Assembly: GCA_015066565.1 (NCBI GenBank)
Contig: SVOB01000002.1
Location: 310,001 to 374,000 of the forward strand
Source of the DNA: Oscillospiraceae bacterium
Lineage (GTDB): Bacteria > Bacillota > Clostridia > Oscillospirales > Acutalibacteraceae
Length of the DNA stretch: 64,000 nucleotides
Reading direction: 5' to 3'
The notes under the pieces are model-generated. The model made no database searches. It worked only from the letters and a program-made list of their open reading frames with translations, and had not been told where the DNA came from. Both the position numbers and the translations under genes were made by a program. Shown here one piece after another: positions 23,270-37,570 of this stretch (position 1 is the stretch's first letter; every line of letters begins with the position of its first letter).

Positions 23270-26200
23270 ATGGTAAATGTTAAACCTATCCAGCTTGGAA
23301 CAAACACCCGTATGACCTTCTCGAAAATCAATGAGGTAATGAAGATGCCTAACCTTATTGAAATTCAGAAGAAGTCCTATCAGGATTTCATTGAAAAGGG
23401 TCTTCACGAGGTGTTTAGAGACATTGCAGAGATTACCGATTACACAGGTAACCTTGTGCTTGAGTTCATTGATTACAGAATGGACGAAAAGCCGAAGTAT
23501 ACCGTTAAGGAGTGTAAGGAGCGTGACGCAACTTACGCTGCTCCCCTGAGAGTAACCGCACGTCTTCTCAATAAGGAGACAGGTGAAATTAAAGAGAGCG
23601 AAGTTTATATGGGCGACTTCCCGCTCATGACCGAAAGCGGTACTTTCGTAATCAACGGCGCTGAGCGTGTTATTATTTCACAGCTCGTGCGTTCACCCGG
23701 CGTTTACTTTGATATGACGCATGACAAAACAGGTAAAGAATTGTATTCGGCTACCGTTATCCCGAACAGAGGCGCATGGCTTGAATATGAAACAGACCTT
23801 AACGATTTAGCTTACGTCCGTATTGATAAAAACAAGAAGATTCTTATTACAACCTTTGTAAGAGCGCTCGGACTTTCTTCAAATGCCGATATTCTTGAAT
23901 TCTTCGGTAATGACGACAGAATCAAGGCTACTCTTGAAAAGGATACAACAATCAATGTTGAGCAGGCTCTCATCGAGGTTTATAAAAAGCTTCGTCCCGG
24001 CGAGCCTCCGACGCTTGAAACTGCTCAGAGCTATCTTGACGGTCTTCTTTTTGACCCCCACAGATACGACATCTCAAGAGTCGGCAGATATAAGTACAAT
24101 AAAAAGCTCTGCCTTAGCGCAAGAATTAACGGCTGTAAGGCAACTGAGCCTATCATCGCTCCTCTTACCGGCGAGGTACTCGCTGACGAGGGCGATACAA
24201 TTACAAAGGAACTCGCTTACGCTATTGAGCAGGCAGGCATCAGCTCGGTAGTAGTTGAAAAAGAGGGTGTCAAGGTAAAGGTCGTTTCGAGCGGCATGGT
24301 TGACATCGGCGAGTACGTTCCCTTTACCGAAGACGAGCTTGAAGAAATCGGCGTAAACGAGAAGGTAAGATTTTCGGTTCTCGCCGAAATTCTTGAGAAA
24401 TGCGGCGACGATAAGAAGGCTCTCTATGAGGAACTGAAGGTCAGATGCGACGACCTTATTCCGAAGCACATTATTGTTGACGATATTCTCGCTTCAATTT
24501 CCTATATGAACGGTATTGCTTCGGGCGTCGGCGTTACAGACGATATCGACCACCTGAGCAACAGACGTATCCGTCAGGTAGGCGAGCTTCTTCAGAACCA
24601 GGTACGTATCGGCTTCTCAAGAATGGAAAGAATGGTCAAGGAGAGAATGACTCTTCAGGCGCAGGACGCCGACAAGACTCCCGCAGCTCTTATTAACGCA
24701 AGACCCGTTATGGCTGCTATTAAAGAGTTCTTCGGTTCTTCACCGCTGTCTCAGTTCATGGACCAGACCAACCCTCTTGCAGAGCTTACTCATAAGAGAA
24801 GACTTTCAGCCCTCGGCCCCGGCGGTTTGTCGAGAGACCGCGCCGGTTTCGAGGTTCGTGACGTTCACTATTCTCACTACGGACGTATGTGCCCGATTGA
24901 GACTCCCGAAGGCCCGAACATCGGCCTTATCTCTTACCTTGCAACTTTCGCAAGAATTAATAAGTATGGCTTCATCGAAGCTCCGTTCCGCAGAATCGAT
25001 AAGGAAACGGGCGTAGTTCTTGATGAGGTTGACTATATGACAGCCGACGTTGAGGACGATTTCATCGTTGCTCAGGCTAACGAGCCCCTCGACGAGAACG
25101 GCAGATTCGTCCGCAAGAAAGTCAACGCACGTCACCGCGACGGCTTCCTTGAAATCGAAGGAAGCAAGGCTGACTATATGGACGTTTCGCCGAAGATGGT
25201 TGTTTCCGTTGCTACGGCTATGATTCCCTTCCTTGAGAACGACGACGCAAACCGCGCCCTTATGGGTTCTAACATGCAGCGTCAGGCAGTTCCGCTTCTT
25301 AAAACGGAGTCGCCGATTGTCGGTACGGGTATGGAATATAAAGCGGCAGTTGACTCCGGCGTTGTCGTACTCGCTAAGCACGACGGCGTTGTTAAGAGCG
25401 TAAGCGCTGATAAGATTGAGATTGAGATTGCCAAGAAGGAAATCGAAACCTACGAGCTTATTAAGTATATGCGTTCCAACCAGGGCACTTGCATTAACCA
25501 GAGACCTATCGTTTCAAAGGGTCAGAAGGTTAAGGCGGGCGACGTAATCGCCGACGGCCCTGCAACAAGCAACGGTGAAATTTCACTCGGTAAGAACGCC
25601 CTTATCGGCTTTATGACCTGGGAAGGTTATAACTACGAGGACGCTGTTCTTATCAACGAAAACCTTGTAAGAAACGATACCTATACTTCAATCCATATTG
25701 AAGAATATGACCTCGAGGCGAGAGATACAAAGCTCGGACCCGAGGAAATCACGAGAGATATTCCCAACGTCGGTGAAGAAAACCTTGCCGACCTCGATGA
25801 AAACGGAATTATCCGTATCGGCGCCGAGGTACATTCGGGCGATATCCTTGTTGGTAAGGTTACGCCCAAGGGCGAAACCGAGCTTACCGCTGAAGAGAGA
25901 CTTCTTCGCGCTATCTTCGGCGAAAAGGCGAGAGAGGTTCGTGATACCTCACTTCGCGTTCCTCACGGCGAATACGGTATCGTTGTTAATGTTGAAGTAT
26001 TCACAAGAGAAAACAGCGACGAGCTCAACCCCGGCGTAAACAAGGTTGTTCGTTGCTATATCGCCCAGAAGAGAAATCTTAATGTCGGCGATAAGATGGC
26101 GGGACGTCACGGTAACAAGGGCGTTGTTTCGAGAATTCTTCCTCCTGAAGATATGCCCTTCCTTGACGACGGTACTCCGCTTGATATAGTTCTTAACCCG

Positions 26201-26977
26201 TTGGGCGTTCCGTCCCGAATGAATATCGGTCAGGTACTTGAGGTACATCTCGGCTTCGCTTACAGAAAGCTCGGTCAGAAGATTGCTACTCCCGTATTTG
26301 ACGGCGCTCACGAGGAAGATATAAGAGAAGCTCTTAAGGAAGCCGGTTACAGAGAAGACGGTAAGTCAATTCTTACCGACGGACGTACAGGCCGTAAGTT
26401 TGATAACCCCGTAACAGTCGGCGTTATGTACTTCCTTAAGCTGTTACACCTTGTTGACGATAAGATTCACGCCCGTTCAACAGGCCCGTATTCGCTCGTT
26501 ACTCAGCAGCCCCTCGGCGGTAAAGCCCAGTTCGGCGGCCAGCGTTTCGGTGAGATGGAGGTTTGGGCGCTTGAGGCTTACGGCGCGGCTTATACTCTTC
26601 AGGAAATCCTGACGGTTAAGTCGGACGATGTAGTCGGTCGTGTTAAGACTTACGAATCAATCGTTAAGGGACTTAATGTTCCGAAGCCCGGTGTTCCCGA
26701 GTCGTTCAAGGTTCTTATTAAGGAAATGCAGTCACTCGGTCTTGACGTAAGAGTACTTGATAAGGATGACAATGAAATTGACCTTCGTCAGAACTTTGAT
26801 GATGAAATCGGTAACCTTCCGCCCGTAGACGCAGATGCGTTCCAGACAGTTAACGACGCAAGCCTTGATGACGGCTTCGTTGCTGACGGCGAGGACGCTG
26901 ACGACTATTCGGACAGCGACGGTTACGAAGATGATTATTCACGTGATGACGACGATTACTATTCAGACGAAGAATAA
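23270..26977 (+). CDS. rpoB: DNA-directed RNA polymerase subunit beta
   Basis: 1235 residues. Forms the catalytic cleft with RpoC. Rifampicin-pocket residues are the susceptible type: [22 protein letters not shown]. The active-site segments [29 protein letters not shown] and, near the end, [18 protein letters not shown] are intact. The last ~40 residues form a strongly acidic tail rich in D, E, Y and S ([17 protein letters not shown]), longer than in textbook RpoB. Start ATG follows CGGAGAG. rplJ-rplL, the usual upstream neighbours, are absent; instead repeats and tRNA-Ser lie upstream. Confidence 0.98.
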   Translation: MVNVKPIQLGTNTRMTFSKINEVMKMPNLIEIQKKSYQDFIEKGLHEVFRDIAEITDYTGNLVLEFIDYRMDEKPKYTVKECKERDATYAAPLRVTARLLNKETGEIKESEVYMGDFPLMTESGTFVINGAERVIISQLVRSPGVYFDMTHDKTGKELYSATVIPNRGAWLEYETDLNDLAYVRIDKNKKILITTFVRALGLSSNADILEFFGNDDRIKATLEKDTTINVEQALIEVYKKLRPGEPPTLETAQSYLDGLLFDPHRYDISRVGRYKYNKKLCLSARINGCKATEPIIAPLTGEVLADEGDTITKELAYAIEQAGISSVVVEKEGVKVKVVSSGMVDIGEYVPFTEDELEEIGVNEKVRFSVLAEILEKCGDDKKALYEELKVRCDDLIPKHIIVDDILASISYMNGIASGVGVTDDIDHLSNRRIRQVGELLQNQVRIGFSRMERMVKERMTLQAQDADKTPAALINARPVMAAIKEFFGSSPLSQFMDQTNPLAELTHKRRLSALGPGGLSRDRAGFEVRDVHYSHYGRMCPIETPEGPNIGLISYLATFARINKYGFIEAPFRRIDKETGVVLDEVDYMTADVEDDFIVAQANEPLDENGRFVRKKVNARHRDGFLEIEGSKADYMDVSPKMVVSVATAMIPFLENDDANRALMGSNMQRQAVPLLKTESPIVGTGMEYKAAVDSGVVVLAKHDGVVKSVSADKIEIEIAKKEIETYELIKYMRSNQGTCINQRPIVSKGQKVKAGDVIADGPATSNGEISLGKNALIGFMTWEGYNYEDAVLINENLVRNDTYTSIHIEEYDLEARDTKLGPEEITRDIPNVGEENLADLDENGIIRIGAEVHSGDILVGKVTPKGETELTAEERLLRAIFGEKAREVRDTSLRVPHGEYGIVVNVEVFTRENSDELNPGVNKVVRCYIAQKRNLNVGDKMAGRHGNKGVVSRILPPEDMPFLDDGTPLDIVLNPLGVPSRMNIGQVLEVHLGFAYRKLGQKIATPVFDGAHEEDIREALKEAGYREDGKSILTDGRTGRKFDNPVTVGVMYFLKLLHLVDDKIHARSTGPYSLVTQQPLGGKAQFGGQRFGEMEVWALEAYGAAYTLQEILTVKSDDVVGRVKTYESIVKGLNVPKPGVPESFKVLIKEMQSLGLDVRVLDKDDNEIDLRQNFDDEIGNLPPVDADAFQTVNDASLDDGFVADGEDADDYSDSDGYEDDYSRDDDDYYSDEE

Positions 26978-27018
26978 TCAACCTTTATCAAATTATTAAG
27001 GAAGAAGGGCAACTGACA

Positions 27019-30546
<3,528 letters not shown>

Positions 30547-30572
30547 TCCAAATTCAATTAATAAAAAAAGAC

Positions 30573-30672
30573 TTGACAAGCTAAGGTTTTTAGTGATAAA
30601 ATCTTAGCTTGTGCGGGTCTGTAAATCCGCATTTTAGGTGTTTACGGGGTTTTCCCGTTTTCATAAAATTTA
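30573..30672 (+). promoter_or_regulatory. promoter and structured leader of rpsL
   Basis: TTGACA (30573-30578) with an extended TG-ATAAAAT -10 about 16-17 bp on. The leader holds AAGCTAAG/CTTAGCTT, GCGG/CCGC and ACGGG-GTTTT-CCCGT followed by TTT, the last resembling a weak attenuator. Suggests rpsL-rpsG-fusA can be expressed apart from rpoBC. Confidence 0.5.
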
Positions 30673-30692
30673 AGAAAAGGAGGAAACTGAAC

Positions 30693-31115
30693 TTGCCAAC
30701 CTTTAATCAGCTTGTACGCAACGGCAGACAGACCGTTGAAAAGAAGTCAAAGGCTCCGGCTCTTGGTAAGGGTTTTAACTCTAAGAAAAATGTCATGACT
30801 GACAAGAACTCTCCCCAGAAGAGAGGCGTTTGCACAGTCGTTAAGACAGACACACCCAAGAAGCCTAACTCTGCACTTCGTAAGCTTGCCAGAGTTCGTC
30901 TGACAAACGGTATTGAGGTTTCTGCTTACATCCCCGGCGTCGGCCACAACCTTCAGGAGCACAGCGTTGTTCTTATCAGGGGCGGACGTGTTAAGGATTT
31001 GCCCGGTGTTCGTTACCACATTATCCGCGGTACGCTTGATACTCAGGGCGTAACAGGCAGAATGCAGAGCCGTTCAAAGTACGGTGCAAAGAGGCCGAAA
31101 AAAGCTGCAAAGTAA
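30693..31115 (+). CDS. rpsL: 30S ribosomal protein S12
   Basis: 140 residues from the TTG at 30693, the only start placed after AAGGAGGAAAC and giving the universal PTFNQLVR N-terminus; the track start at 30609 is spurious. S12 sits at the decoding centre. [11 protein letters not shown] and [13 protein letters not shown] are wild type at the positions linked to streptomycin resistance. The encoded chain reads [12 protein letters not shown] where many bacteria have RKGR. Confidence 0.97.
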   Translation: MPTFNQLVRNGRQTVEKKSKAPALGKGFNSKKNVMTDKNSPQKRGVCTVVKTDTPKKPNSALRKLARVRLTNGIEVSAYIPGVGHNLQEHSVVLIRGGRVKDLPGVRYHIIRGTLDTQGVTGRMQSRSKYGAKRPKKAAK

Positions 31116-31266
31116 TTTGAAGCTGAAAAATTAAGACAGAATCTATCATCAAAAGTCAAAGCGCTATTGGTGTTATTATATTATATATAGTATACGCCTC
31201 GCCTTGACACCACGGGTTTTGTCACCGAGTACCTATGATATCATCAATATGAAGGAGGGAAGTGCT

Positions 31267-31737
31267 GTGCCAAGAAGAGGCCAGATCGCAAAACGTGATG
31301 TTTTGCCCGATCCACTTTACAATTCAAAACGTGTCACACGCCTTATCAACAGTGTTATGCTTGACGGTAAAAAGGGCGTAGCTCAGAAGATCGTTTACGA
31401 AGCTTTTGAGATTATCGCTGAAAAGACCGGCAAGGAGCCGTTGGAGGTTTTTGACGCAGCTATGGAAAACGTTATGCCGGTTCTTGAGGTTAAGGCTCGC
31501 CGTATCGGCGGCGCTACCTATCAGGTACCGCTTGAGGTTCGTCCCGAAAGAAGAGAAACTCTCGGTCTTCGCTGGATAACTCTCTATGCCCGTCAGCGTT
31601 CGGAAAGAACAATGAAGGAGCGTCTTGCTAACGAAATCATGGATGCTGTCAACGAGACAGGTTCCGCATATAAGAAGCGTGAAGACACTCACAAGATGGC
31701 AGAAGCGAACAAGGCTTTTGCACACTTCAGATATTAA
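31267..31737 (+). CDS. rpsG: 30S ribosomal protein S7
   Basis: 156 residues, starting at GTG 31267 after [27 protein letters not shown] is the family N-terminus. S7 nucleates the 30S head and contacts the E site. [16 protein letters not shown] and the C-terminal [14 protein letters not shown] are as expected. The ~150-nt gap from rpsL is AT-rich and has a TTGACA at 31204, so a secondary promoter is possible. Confidence 0.97.
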   Translation: MPRRGQIAKRDVLPDPLYNSKRVTRLINSVMLDGKKGVAQKIVYEAFEIIAEKTGKEPLEVFDAAMENVMPVLEVKARRIGGATYQVPLEVRPERRETLGLRWITLYARQRSERTMKERLANEIMDAVNETGSAYKKREDTHKMAEANKAFAHFRY

Positions 31738-31775
31738 TCGTTATCTGAATTTATTTAACCTAATTGGAGGACTAT

Positions 31776-33857
31776 ATGCCACGTAAGGTATCTTTAGAGA
31801 AAACCAGAAACATTGGTATTATGGCCCACATAGACGCAGGTAAGACCACTACTACCGAAAGAATTCTTTTCTATACAGGTAGAACTCACAAAATAGGTGA
31901 GACTCATGACGGCGACGCCGTTATGGACTGGATGGCTCAGGAGCAGGAGAGAGGTATTACTATTACTTCTGCTGCTACCACCTGTTTTTGGAAGGACCAT
32001 CGTATCAATATTATCGACACACCCGGTCACGTTGACTTTACTGTTGAGGTTCAGCGTTCATTACGTGTACTCGACGGTTCAGTAACCGTTCTGTGCGCCA
32101 AGGGCGGCGTCGAGCCTCAGTCTGAAACCGTTTGGCGTCAGGCTGACGAATACCATGTTCCCCGTATGATTTACGTCAATAAGATGGACATTATGGGCGC
32201 GGACTTTTTCAGAGTTCTTAACATGGTAGAAGAGCGTTTTAACTGCAATCCCGTACCGATTCAGCTTCCTATCGGCGCTGAGGCTACGTTCAAGGGCATT
32301 GTTGACCTGGTTGCTATGGACGCAGAAGTTTATTATGACGATCTTGGTAAGGACGTAAGACACGAGCCTATCCCCGAGGATATGGTTGACCTTGCCAATG
32401 AATACCGTGAGAAGCTCATTGAGGCTATTGCCGAACAGGATGACGCTCTTATGGAAAAATACTTCAACGGCGAAGAAATCACTGTTGAAGAGATTAAATC
32501 AACAATCCGTAAGGCAACTATTGCCAACGCTATGGTTCCGATCTGCTGCGGTACCTCTTACCGTAACAAGGGTGTTCAGCCGTTGCTTGACGCTATTGTT
32601 GACTATATGCCCGCCCCGACAGACGTTGAGGCTATCAAGGGCGTAAATCCCGATACTGACGAAGAGGAAGTAAGACATTCTTCCGACGACGAGCCTTTTG
32701 CAGCTCTTGCTTTCAAGATTGCTACTGACCCGTATGTTGGTAAGCTTTGCTTCTTCAGAGTTTATTCGGGTACCGTAAACGCAGGCGCAACCGTTCTTAA
32801 CGCGGTTAAGGATAGCCGTGAAAGACTCGGCCGTATCCTGCAGATGCACGCAAATCACAGAGAAGATATTGAAACCGTTTACGCAGGCGATATTGCGGCT
32901 GCAGTAGGTCTTAAGAACACCACAACAGGTGATACTCTCTGCGACGAAAAGCATCCCGTTATTCTTGAATCAATGAATTTCCCGGAGCCTGTTATCCGTG
33001 TCGCTATTGAGCCCAAGACCAAAGCAGGTCAGGAAAAGATGGGTATCGCTCTTCAGAAGCTTGCTGAAGAAGACCCCACCTTCAAGTGCTACACTGACGA
33101 AGAAACAGGCCAGACTATTATCGCCGGTATGGGTGAATTACACCTTGAAATTATCGTTGACAGAATGCTTCGTGAATTTAAGGTTGAGGCTAACGTAGGT
33201 AAACCTCAGGTTGCTTACCGTGAGACTATCCGTAAGCCTGCGTCATCCGATACGAAGTATGCCCGTCAGTCAGGCGGTAAAGGTCAGTACGGTCATTGTA
33301 AGATTAACATTGAACCCAACCCCGGTAAGGGCTATGAGTTCGTTAATAACATTGTCGGCGGCGCTATTCCCAAGGAATATATCGAGCCCGTTAATCAGGG
33401 TATCCAGGGCGCTATGCAGTCAGGCGTACTCGCAGGCTACAATATGGTCGACATCAAGGTAACACTTTACGACGGTTCATATCACGAGGTAGACTCCTCT
33501 GAAATGGCGTTCAAGATTGCCGGTTCAATGGCTCTTAAAGACGCCGCCAAGAAGGCTGACCCCGTTCTTCTTGAGCCGATTATGAAGGTAGTTGTTATCG
33601 TTCCCGAAGAGTATATGGGCGACGTTATCGGCGACCTTAACTCACGCCGTGGCGAAATCCAGGGCTTTGAGGACAGAAGCGGCGGAATTAAGCAGATTAA
33701 TTCCCGTGTTCCGCTTTCGGAAATGTTCGGCTACGCTACCGACCTTCGCTCGAAAACACAGGGCAGAGGACAGTATGTAATGGAACCCGACGGTTATAAA
33801 GAGGTTCCGAAGTCAATTTCCGAAAAGATTATCAGCGATAAATCCAAAAAAGACTGA
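31776..33857 (+). CDS. fusA: elongation factor G
   Basis: 693 residues from ATG 31776 (GGAGG just upstream; the track's TTG four codons earlier overlaps it). GTPase motifs: G1 [13 protein letters not shown], switch region [10 protein letters not shown]3 DTPGHVDF, G4 NKMD. Domain IV and the C-terminal [16 protein letters not shown] are complete. Drives translocation and, with RRF, ribosome recycling. Third gene of the str-type operon rpsL-rpsG-fusA-tuf. Confidence 0.98.
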   Translation: MPRKVSLEKTRNIGIMAHIDAGKTTTTERILFYTGRTHKIGETHDGDAVMDWMAQEQERGITITSAATTCFWKDHRINIIDTPGHVDFTVEVQRSLRVLDGSVTVLCAKGGVEPQSETVWRQADEYHVPRMIYVNKMDIMGADFFRVLNMVEERFNCNPVPIQLPIGAEATFKGIVDLVAMDAEVYYDDLGKDVRHEPIPEDMVDLANEYREKLIEAIAEQDDALMEKYFNGEEITVEEIKSTIRKATIANAMVPICCGTSYRNKGVQPLLDAIVDYMPAPTDVEAIKGVNPDTDEEEVRHSSDDEPFAALAFKIATDPYVGKLCFFRVYSGTVNAGATVLNAVKDSRERLGRILQMHANHREDIETVYAGDIAAAVGLKNTTTGDTLCDEKHPVILESMNFPEPVIRVAIEPKTKAGQEKMGIALQKLAEEDPTFKCYTDEETGQTIIAGMGELHLEIIVDRMLREFKVEANVGKPQVAYRETIRKPASSDTKYARQSGGKGQYGHCKINIEPNPGKGYEFVNNIVGGAIPKEYIEPVNQGIQGAMQSGVLAGYNMVDIKVTLYDGSYHEVDSSEMAFKIAGSMALKDAAKKADPVLLEPIMKVVVIVPEEYMGDVIGDLNSRRGEIQGFEDRSGGIKQINSRVPLSEMFGYATDLRSKTQGRGQYVMEPDGYKEVPKSISEKIISDKSKKD

Positions 33858-33874
33858 TATTTTTATTAAAAGTA

Positions 33875-33903
33875 TTGATTTTTTGCTAAATAATTGGTAA
33901 AAT
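33875..33903 (+). promoter_or_regulatory. candidate separate promoter for tuf
   Basis: TTGATT (33875-33880), 17 bp, TAAAAT (33898-33903) in the 100-bp fusA-tuf gap. Confidence 0.5.
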
Positions 33904-33957
33904 ATCAAACGGCAACAAAACAATATGTTTTTCCCAAAATAAAGGAGGAATTTCTCA

Positions 33958-35160
33958 ATGGCAAAAGAACATTTTAACCGTACCAAACCTCACGTAAACA
34001 TTGGTACAATCGGCCACGTTGACCACGGTAAGACAACTCTTACTGCTGCTATTACAAAGACTCTCGCTATGAAGGGTTACGCTAAGTTCGAAGCATACGA
34101 TATGATCGATAAGGCTCCCGAAGAGAGAGAGCGTGGTATCACAATCAATACAGCTCACGTTGAGTACGAGACCGATGCTCGTCACTATGCTCACGTTGAC
34201 TGCCCCGGCCATGCTGACTATATCAAGAACATGATCACAGGTGCTGCTCAGATGGACGGTGCTGTTCTTGTTATCGCTGCTACAGACGGCCCCATGGCTC
34301 AGACTAAGGAACACCTTCTTCTTGCCCGTCAGGTTGGCGTACCGAAGATCATCGTTTTCCTTAACAAGACTGACCAGTTAGATGACCCCGAACTCCTCGA
34401 ACTCGTTGAGATGGAAGTTCAGGAAACTCTTGAAGAGTACGGCTTCGATCCGAACTGCCCGATTATTAAGGGTTCAGCTCTTAAGGCTCTTGAGTACGAC
34501 GGCGGCGACATCAACGCTCCCGAGCTTGCTCCCATTTGGGAACTCTTGGACGCTATCGACAGCTACATTCCTACTCCTGACCGTAAGGCAGACCAGCCCT
34601 TCCTTATGCCCGTTGAGGACGTTTTCACAATCACAGGTCGTGGTACAGTTGCTACAGGCCGTGTTGAGCGTGGACAGCTCAGAACAGGCGAAGAGGTTGA
34701 AATCGTTGGCCTTAAGGACGAGAAGCAGAAGACAGTTGTTACAGGTATCGAAATGTTCAGAAAGATCCTCGACTATGCTGAAGCAGGCGATAACATCGGT
34801 GCTCTTCTTCGTGGTATCCAGAGAACAGAGATTGAGCGTGGACAGGTTCTTTCCAAGCCCGGTTCAATTCACCCCCACACAAAGTTCAAGGGTCAGGTTT
34901 ACGTTCTGACTAAGGACGAGGGTGGCCGTCATACACCTTTCTTCAACAACTATCGTCCCCAGTTCTATTTCAGAACTACTGACGTTACAGGTATCATTTC
35001 TCTTCCCGAGGGAACAGAGATGTGCATGCCCGGCGATAACGTTGAAATGAGCGTTGAGCTTATTACTCCTATCGCTATTGAAGAAGGCCTTCGTTTTGCT
35101 ATCCGTGAAGGCGGCAGAACAGTAGGTTCAGGCGTTGTTACAGCTATTCTCGGTGACTAA
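33958..35160 (+). CDS. tuf: elongation factor Tu
   Basis: 400 residues. G1 [11 protein letters not shown], effector [18 protein letters not shown]3 DCPGHADY, G4 NKTD (Thr where Cys is usual). Domains 2 and 3 are intact, ending [12 protein letters not shown]. Carries aminoacyl-tRNA to the ribosome. Codon use is strongly biased (CTT, GTT, CGT, AAG), marking it as one of the most expressed genes here. AAAGGAGG site. Confidence 0.98.
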   Translation: MAKEHFNRTKPHVNIGTIGHVDHGKTTLTAAITKTLAMKGYAKFEAYDMIDKAPEERERGITINTAHVEYETDARHYAHVDCPGHADYIKNMITGAAQMDGAVLVIAATDGPMAQTKEHLLLARQVGVPKIIVFLNKTDQLDDPELLELVEMEVQETLEEYGFDPNCPIIKGSALKALEYDGGDINAPELAPIWELLDAIDSYIPTPDRKADQPFLMPVEDVFTITGRGTVATGRVERGQLRTGEEVEIVGLKDEKQKTVVTGIEMFRKILDYAEAGDNIGALLRGIQRTEIERGQVLSKPGSIHPHTKFKGQVYVLTKDEGGRHTPFFNNYRPQFYFRTTDVTGIISLPEGTEMCMPGDNVEMSVELITPIAIEEGLRFAIREGGRTVGSGVVTAILGD

Positions 35161-35186
35161 TTAATAATTAGAAACCAACAATAATT

Positions 35187-35220
35187 AAACCCCGTACCAA
35201 TCGGTACGGGGTTATTTTTT
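35187..35220 (+). terminator. terminator of the str operon
   Basis: AACCCCGTACC-AAT-CGGTACGGGGTT followed by ATTTTTTT. Confidence 0.88.
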
Positions 35221-35520
35221 TGCCTTCACCTTGAGGGGAAGGGGGTGAATTTATGCGACGGATGAGGTGCCGCAGGGGACGGCGTGATTCCCCTGATAGG
35301 GGAAATGTCTGCGAAGCAGACAAAAGGGTAATGGCAAAGCCGTAACCTCGACATCCCGCAAATAAAATGTCATTCTGAGCGTAAGCGAATAATCTCAACC
35401 TATTAACAACCCCTCCTGTTAAGGAGAGGGGGACCGCCGTTCAGGCGGTGGAGAGGTTTAAACCCCTCAGTCTCGTTGCACTCGACAGCTCCCCTTGGCA
35501 GTGGAGCCTTGGTGCCGCCG
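35221..35520. repeat. composite intergenic repeat patch after tuf
   Basis: About 300 bp without a gene, made of joined repeat fragments: CACCTTGAGGGGAAGG, the inverted copy B of the 85-bp repeat, GTCATTCTGAGCGTAAGCGA (a widely dispersed bacterial repeat motif), CTCCTGTTAAGGAGAGG, ACCGCC-GTTCA-GGCGGT, and CCCCTCAGTC...GACAGCTCCCC, also familiar from gut Clostridia genomes. Looks like nested insertion of small elements at one site. Confidence 0.65.
35274..35357 (-). repeat. dispersed ~85-bp repeat, copy B (inverted relative to copy A)
   Basis: Its reverse complement matches 22513-22597 along the entire length with a few substitutions (GGGATGTCGAGGTTACGGCT; CATTTCCCCTATCAGGGGAA). The central hairpin stem differs in sequence but keeps pairing (GTCTGC/GCAGAC). 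Confidence 0.8.
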
Positions 35521-35727
35521 TTAAAAATAGAATAATTCTTCAAACTTTACATCAAGTGCGACACAAAGCACCAAAGCCAGCTTTGCCGTCGGACTGTATT
35601 GTCCTGTTTCTATTGAGCTTATCGTATTTCTTGAAACTCCGACCGTTTCGGCGAGCTGAGATTGTGACAAGCCCCTTTGTGAACGTATTTCCTTTAAATT
35701 GTTTTTTAGTATAAGCTTATCGTCCAT
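35521..35727 (-). CDS. small XRE-family transcriptional regulator
   Basis: 68 residues, essentially one helix-turn-helix: RSQRGLSQSQLAETVGVSRNTISSIETGQYSP. Belongs to the short XRE regulators often paired with a small membrane protein. It lies 3 nt after the gene at 35731-36054, in one transcript, and the shared promoter carries palindromes that probably are its operators. RBS GTGAGG. Confidence 0.85.
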   Translation of the reverse strand: MDDKLILKNNLKEIRSQRGLSQSQLAETVGVSRNTISSIETGQYSPTAKLALVLCVALDVKFEELFYF

Positions 35728-35730
35728 TTT

Positions 35731-36054
35731 TTACCTCACAATCCTCATAATATGAAGAACAAGGAACACAACGGCAAGGGCAAGCTGAATAAGCCCGAAA
35801 ATAAGCTCGTGCGTCTTCCTGAGAGACTTATATTTAACAAGAAGCATCGTTCCCGTCATTGAAAGATAAATCGCCCACAGGCTCAAGGAAGGACCGTTAT
35901 CGGTAAGTATAACTTCGAGAAGGAGAATTACCATACAAAGAATTCCGCCGACCGCACATGCGGTTCTGCCCGCATTTGAAAATGCGTTCTTTTCCATCTC
36001 GTCCTGATTCTTATTATCTTCTCTGTTTTTAGCAAGGATTTCTTCTTTATTCAT
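35731..36054 (-). CDS. small membrane protein paired with XRE regulator (DUF6442-like)
   Basis: 107 residues from ATG 36054 (GGAGGTG upstream; the longer track start is unlikely). Hydrophilic start MNKEEILAKNREDNKNQDEM, then three transmembrane segments (~33-53, ~62-78, ~85-103). I recall this start as typical of DUF6442, but that is from memory. Function unknown; the constant link to a short XRE protein suggests a sensor/regulator pair. Confidence 0.75.
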   Translation of the reverse strand: MNKEEILAKNREDNKNQDEMEKNAFSNAGRTACAVGGILCMVILLLEVILTDNGPSLSLWAIYLSMTGTMLLVKYKSLRKTHELIFGLIQLALAVVFLVLHIMRIVR

Positions 36055-36078
36055 AAAAACACCTCCAAAGAAATATGC

Positions 36079-36127
36079 CAAGTTAACTTTGCAACTTGAT
36101 TATAATATTGCCAAGTGAACTTGTCAA
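36079..36127 (-). promoter_or_regulatory. promoter with repeated CAAGT/ACTTG operators
   Basis: Minus strand: perfect TTGACA (36122-36127), 17 bp, perfect TATAAT (36099-36104). CAAGTTCACTTG overlaps the -35/spacer (36112-36123); a second copy, CAAAGTTAACTTG (36079-36091), and a half-site CAAGTTG (36092-36098) lie just downstream of the -10. This fits autorepression by the XRE protein. Confidence 0.7.
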
Positions 36128-36137
36128 GAGTTTTTAT

Positions 36138-36166
36138 AAAAAAAGAGGGCGGATGATATCCGCCCC
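36138..36166 (-). terminator. terminator of cca
   Basis: Minus strand: GGGCGGAT-ATC-ATCCGCCC followed by TCTTTTTTT. Confidence 0.85.
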
Positions 36167-36174
36167 GGCATTTC

Positions 36175-37485
36175 TTATCTGATATATTTTAGCAATTCCG
36201 ATTTAATATTCTCGCATTTCCCGTCGATAACTGCGTCAACAAGCATATCAAGCGTCTGCCCGAGCTGTTTTCCTGCGGGGATTCCCGCCTTTATCAAATC
36301 GTTTCCGCTGATGTCAAGCTGTTTAACCGAATAGCAGAGATTGTTTTCTTTTATCTCTTGAAGATAAACCTTCATATTTTCAAGCAACTCTTCGCCGTTG
36401 TGCTTGTCAGCCTTGCCCTGATTATCGGCGTATTTTGCGGTTATGAGATAAACATATCCGTCCTCGCCGATTCGTTTAAGGAGCTTTAACGCTTCATATT
36501 GAGAACGGGGAAGCATCTCGTCGTGAACGGCGATAAACTTGACTGTTTTATCAACAGTTGCGTTGTCAAAGCGAAGCCTTCTGAGAATTTCAAAGGCTTT
36601 AAGCGAGCTTTCCCTCGGGTGACCTTTGAAATGGTCAATTCCGTTTTCATCAGTCGTTTTACATTCCGGCTTTGCAATATCGTGAAGAAGCATAGCGACC
36701 TTAAATTCCTCGGGCGCCGCTTCAACCGTGTAAGCGGTGTGGGTGTAAACGTCAAAACAGTGATAGGGCGTGTTCTGGGGAAAATCGAAGGTCGGTATAA
36801 GCTCGGGAATGAAAACCGCAATAATATCACGGTAATCGAGAAGAACCCTTTTGACGTCTTTTCCGTTAAGAAGCTTTACAAGCTCAACCCGAATTCTTTC
36901 CGCCGCTATATTGTTAAGCAGTAATTTGTTCTTAAAAACGCTCTCAGAGGTCTTATTTTCGATTTTAAAGCCGAGTACGGAAGAAAACCTAATCGCTCTT
37001 AAAATGCGTAACGCGTCCTCGTTAAAGCGTTCGTCGGCGTTGCCTACACAACGGATTATTCTGTTCTTTAAATCGTCCTGTCCGCCGAAGCAGTCAACAA
37101 TTCCCGTTTCGGGGTTATAGGCGAGGGCGTTAACCGTGAAATCACGGCGTGACAGGTCATCCTTAAGGTTTCTCGTGAACGAAACCGAGTCGGGATGACG
37201 GTTATCGGAATACGCCCCGTCAACTCTGTAGGTTGTAATTTCAAGGGGCATTTTATCAATAAGAACGGTGACCGTTCCGTGCTTTATTCCCGTTTCGATA
37301 ATGCGAAAGCCCTCGAATACCTTTTCGGTTTCTTCGGGAAGGGCGCTCGTAGTAATATCCCAGTCAGAAGGGGAGAAGCCGAGCAGGGAATCGCGGACGC
37401 AACCGCCTACGATAAACGCCTCAAAGCCCGCTTGTGAAAGCAGGCGCAGAGCTTTATCAACCTGTACGGGAAGCCGAATTTCCAT
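36175..37485 (-). CDS. cca: CCA tRNA nucleotidyltransferase (class II, with HD domain)
   Basis: 436 residues from ATG 37485 (GAGGGG upstream). Nucleotidyltransferase head AFIVGGCVRDSLLG with the two carboxylates in SDWDITTSA, RRDFTVNALAY, the amino-acid template EDALRILRAIRFSS, and a C-terminal HD domain (MLLHDIAKPECK, AVHDEM). Adds or repairs CCA on tRNAs; both tRNA genes in this window lack an encoded CCA. Some Clostridia split CC- and A-adding activities, so the exact specificity is unproven. Confidence 0.92.
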   Translation of the reverse strand: MEIRLPVQVDKALRLLSQAGFEAFIVGGCVRDSLLGFSPSDWDITTSALPEETEKVFEGFRIIETGIKHGTVTVLIDKMPLEITTYRVDGAYSDNRHPDSVSFTRNLKDDLSRRDFTVNALAYNPETGIVDCFGGQDDLKNRIIRCVGNADERFNEDALRILRAIRFSSVLGFKIENKTSESVFKNKLLLNNIAAERIRVELVKLLNGKDVKRVLLDYRDIIAVFIPELIPTFDFPQNTPYHCFDVYTHTAYTVEAAPEEFKVAMLLHDIAKPECKTTDENGIDHFKGHPRESSLKAFEILRRLRFDNATVDKTVKFIAVHDEMLPRSQYEALKLLKRIGEDGYVYLITAKYADNQGKADKHNGEELLENMKVYLQEIKENNLCYSVKQLDISGNDLIKAGIPAGKQLGQTLDMLVDAVIDGKCENIKSELLKYIR

Positions 37486-37526
37486 AAAACCCCTCATTTA
37501 AAAATCAATCGGATATTATAATAACA

Positions 37527-37557
37527 AAAAACAGTTGCATTTAGCAACTGTTTTTTA
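37527..37557 (-). terminator. terminator of the cohesin-protein gene
   Basis: AAAAAACAGTTGC-ATTTA-GCAACTGTTTTTT. Confidence 0.85.
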
Positions 37558-37570
37558 ATTATATTTGATT

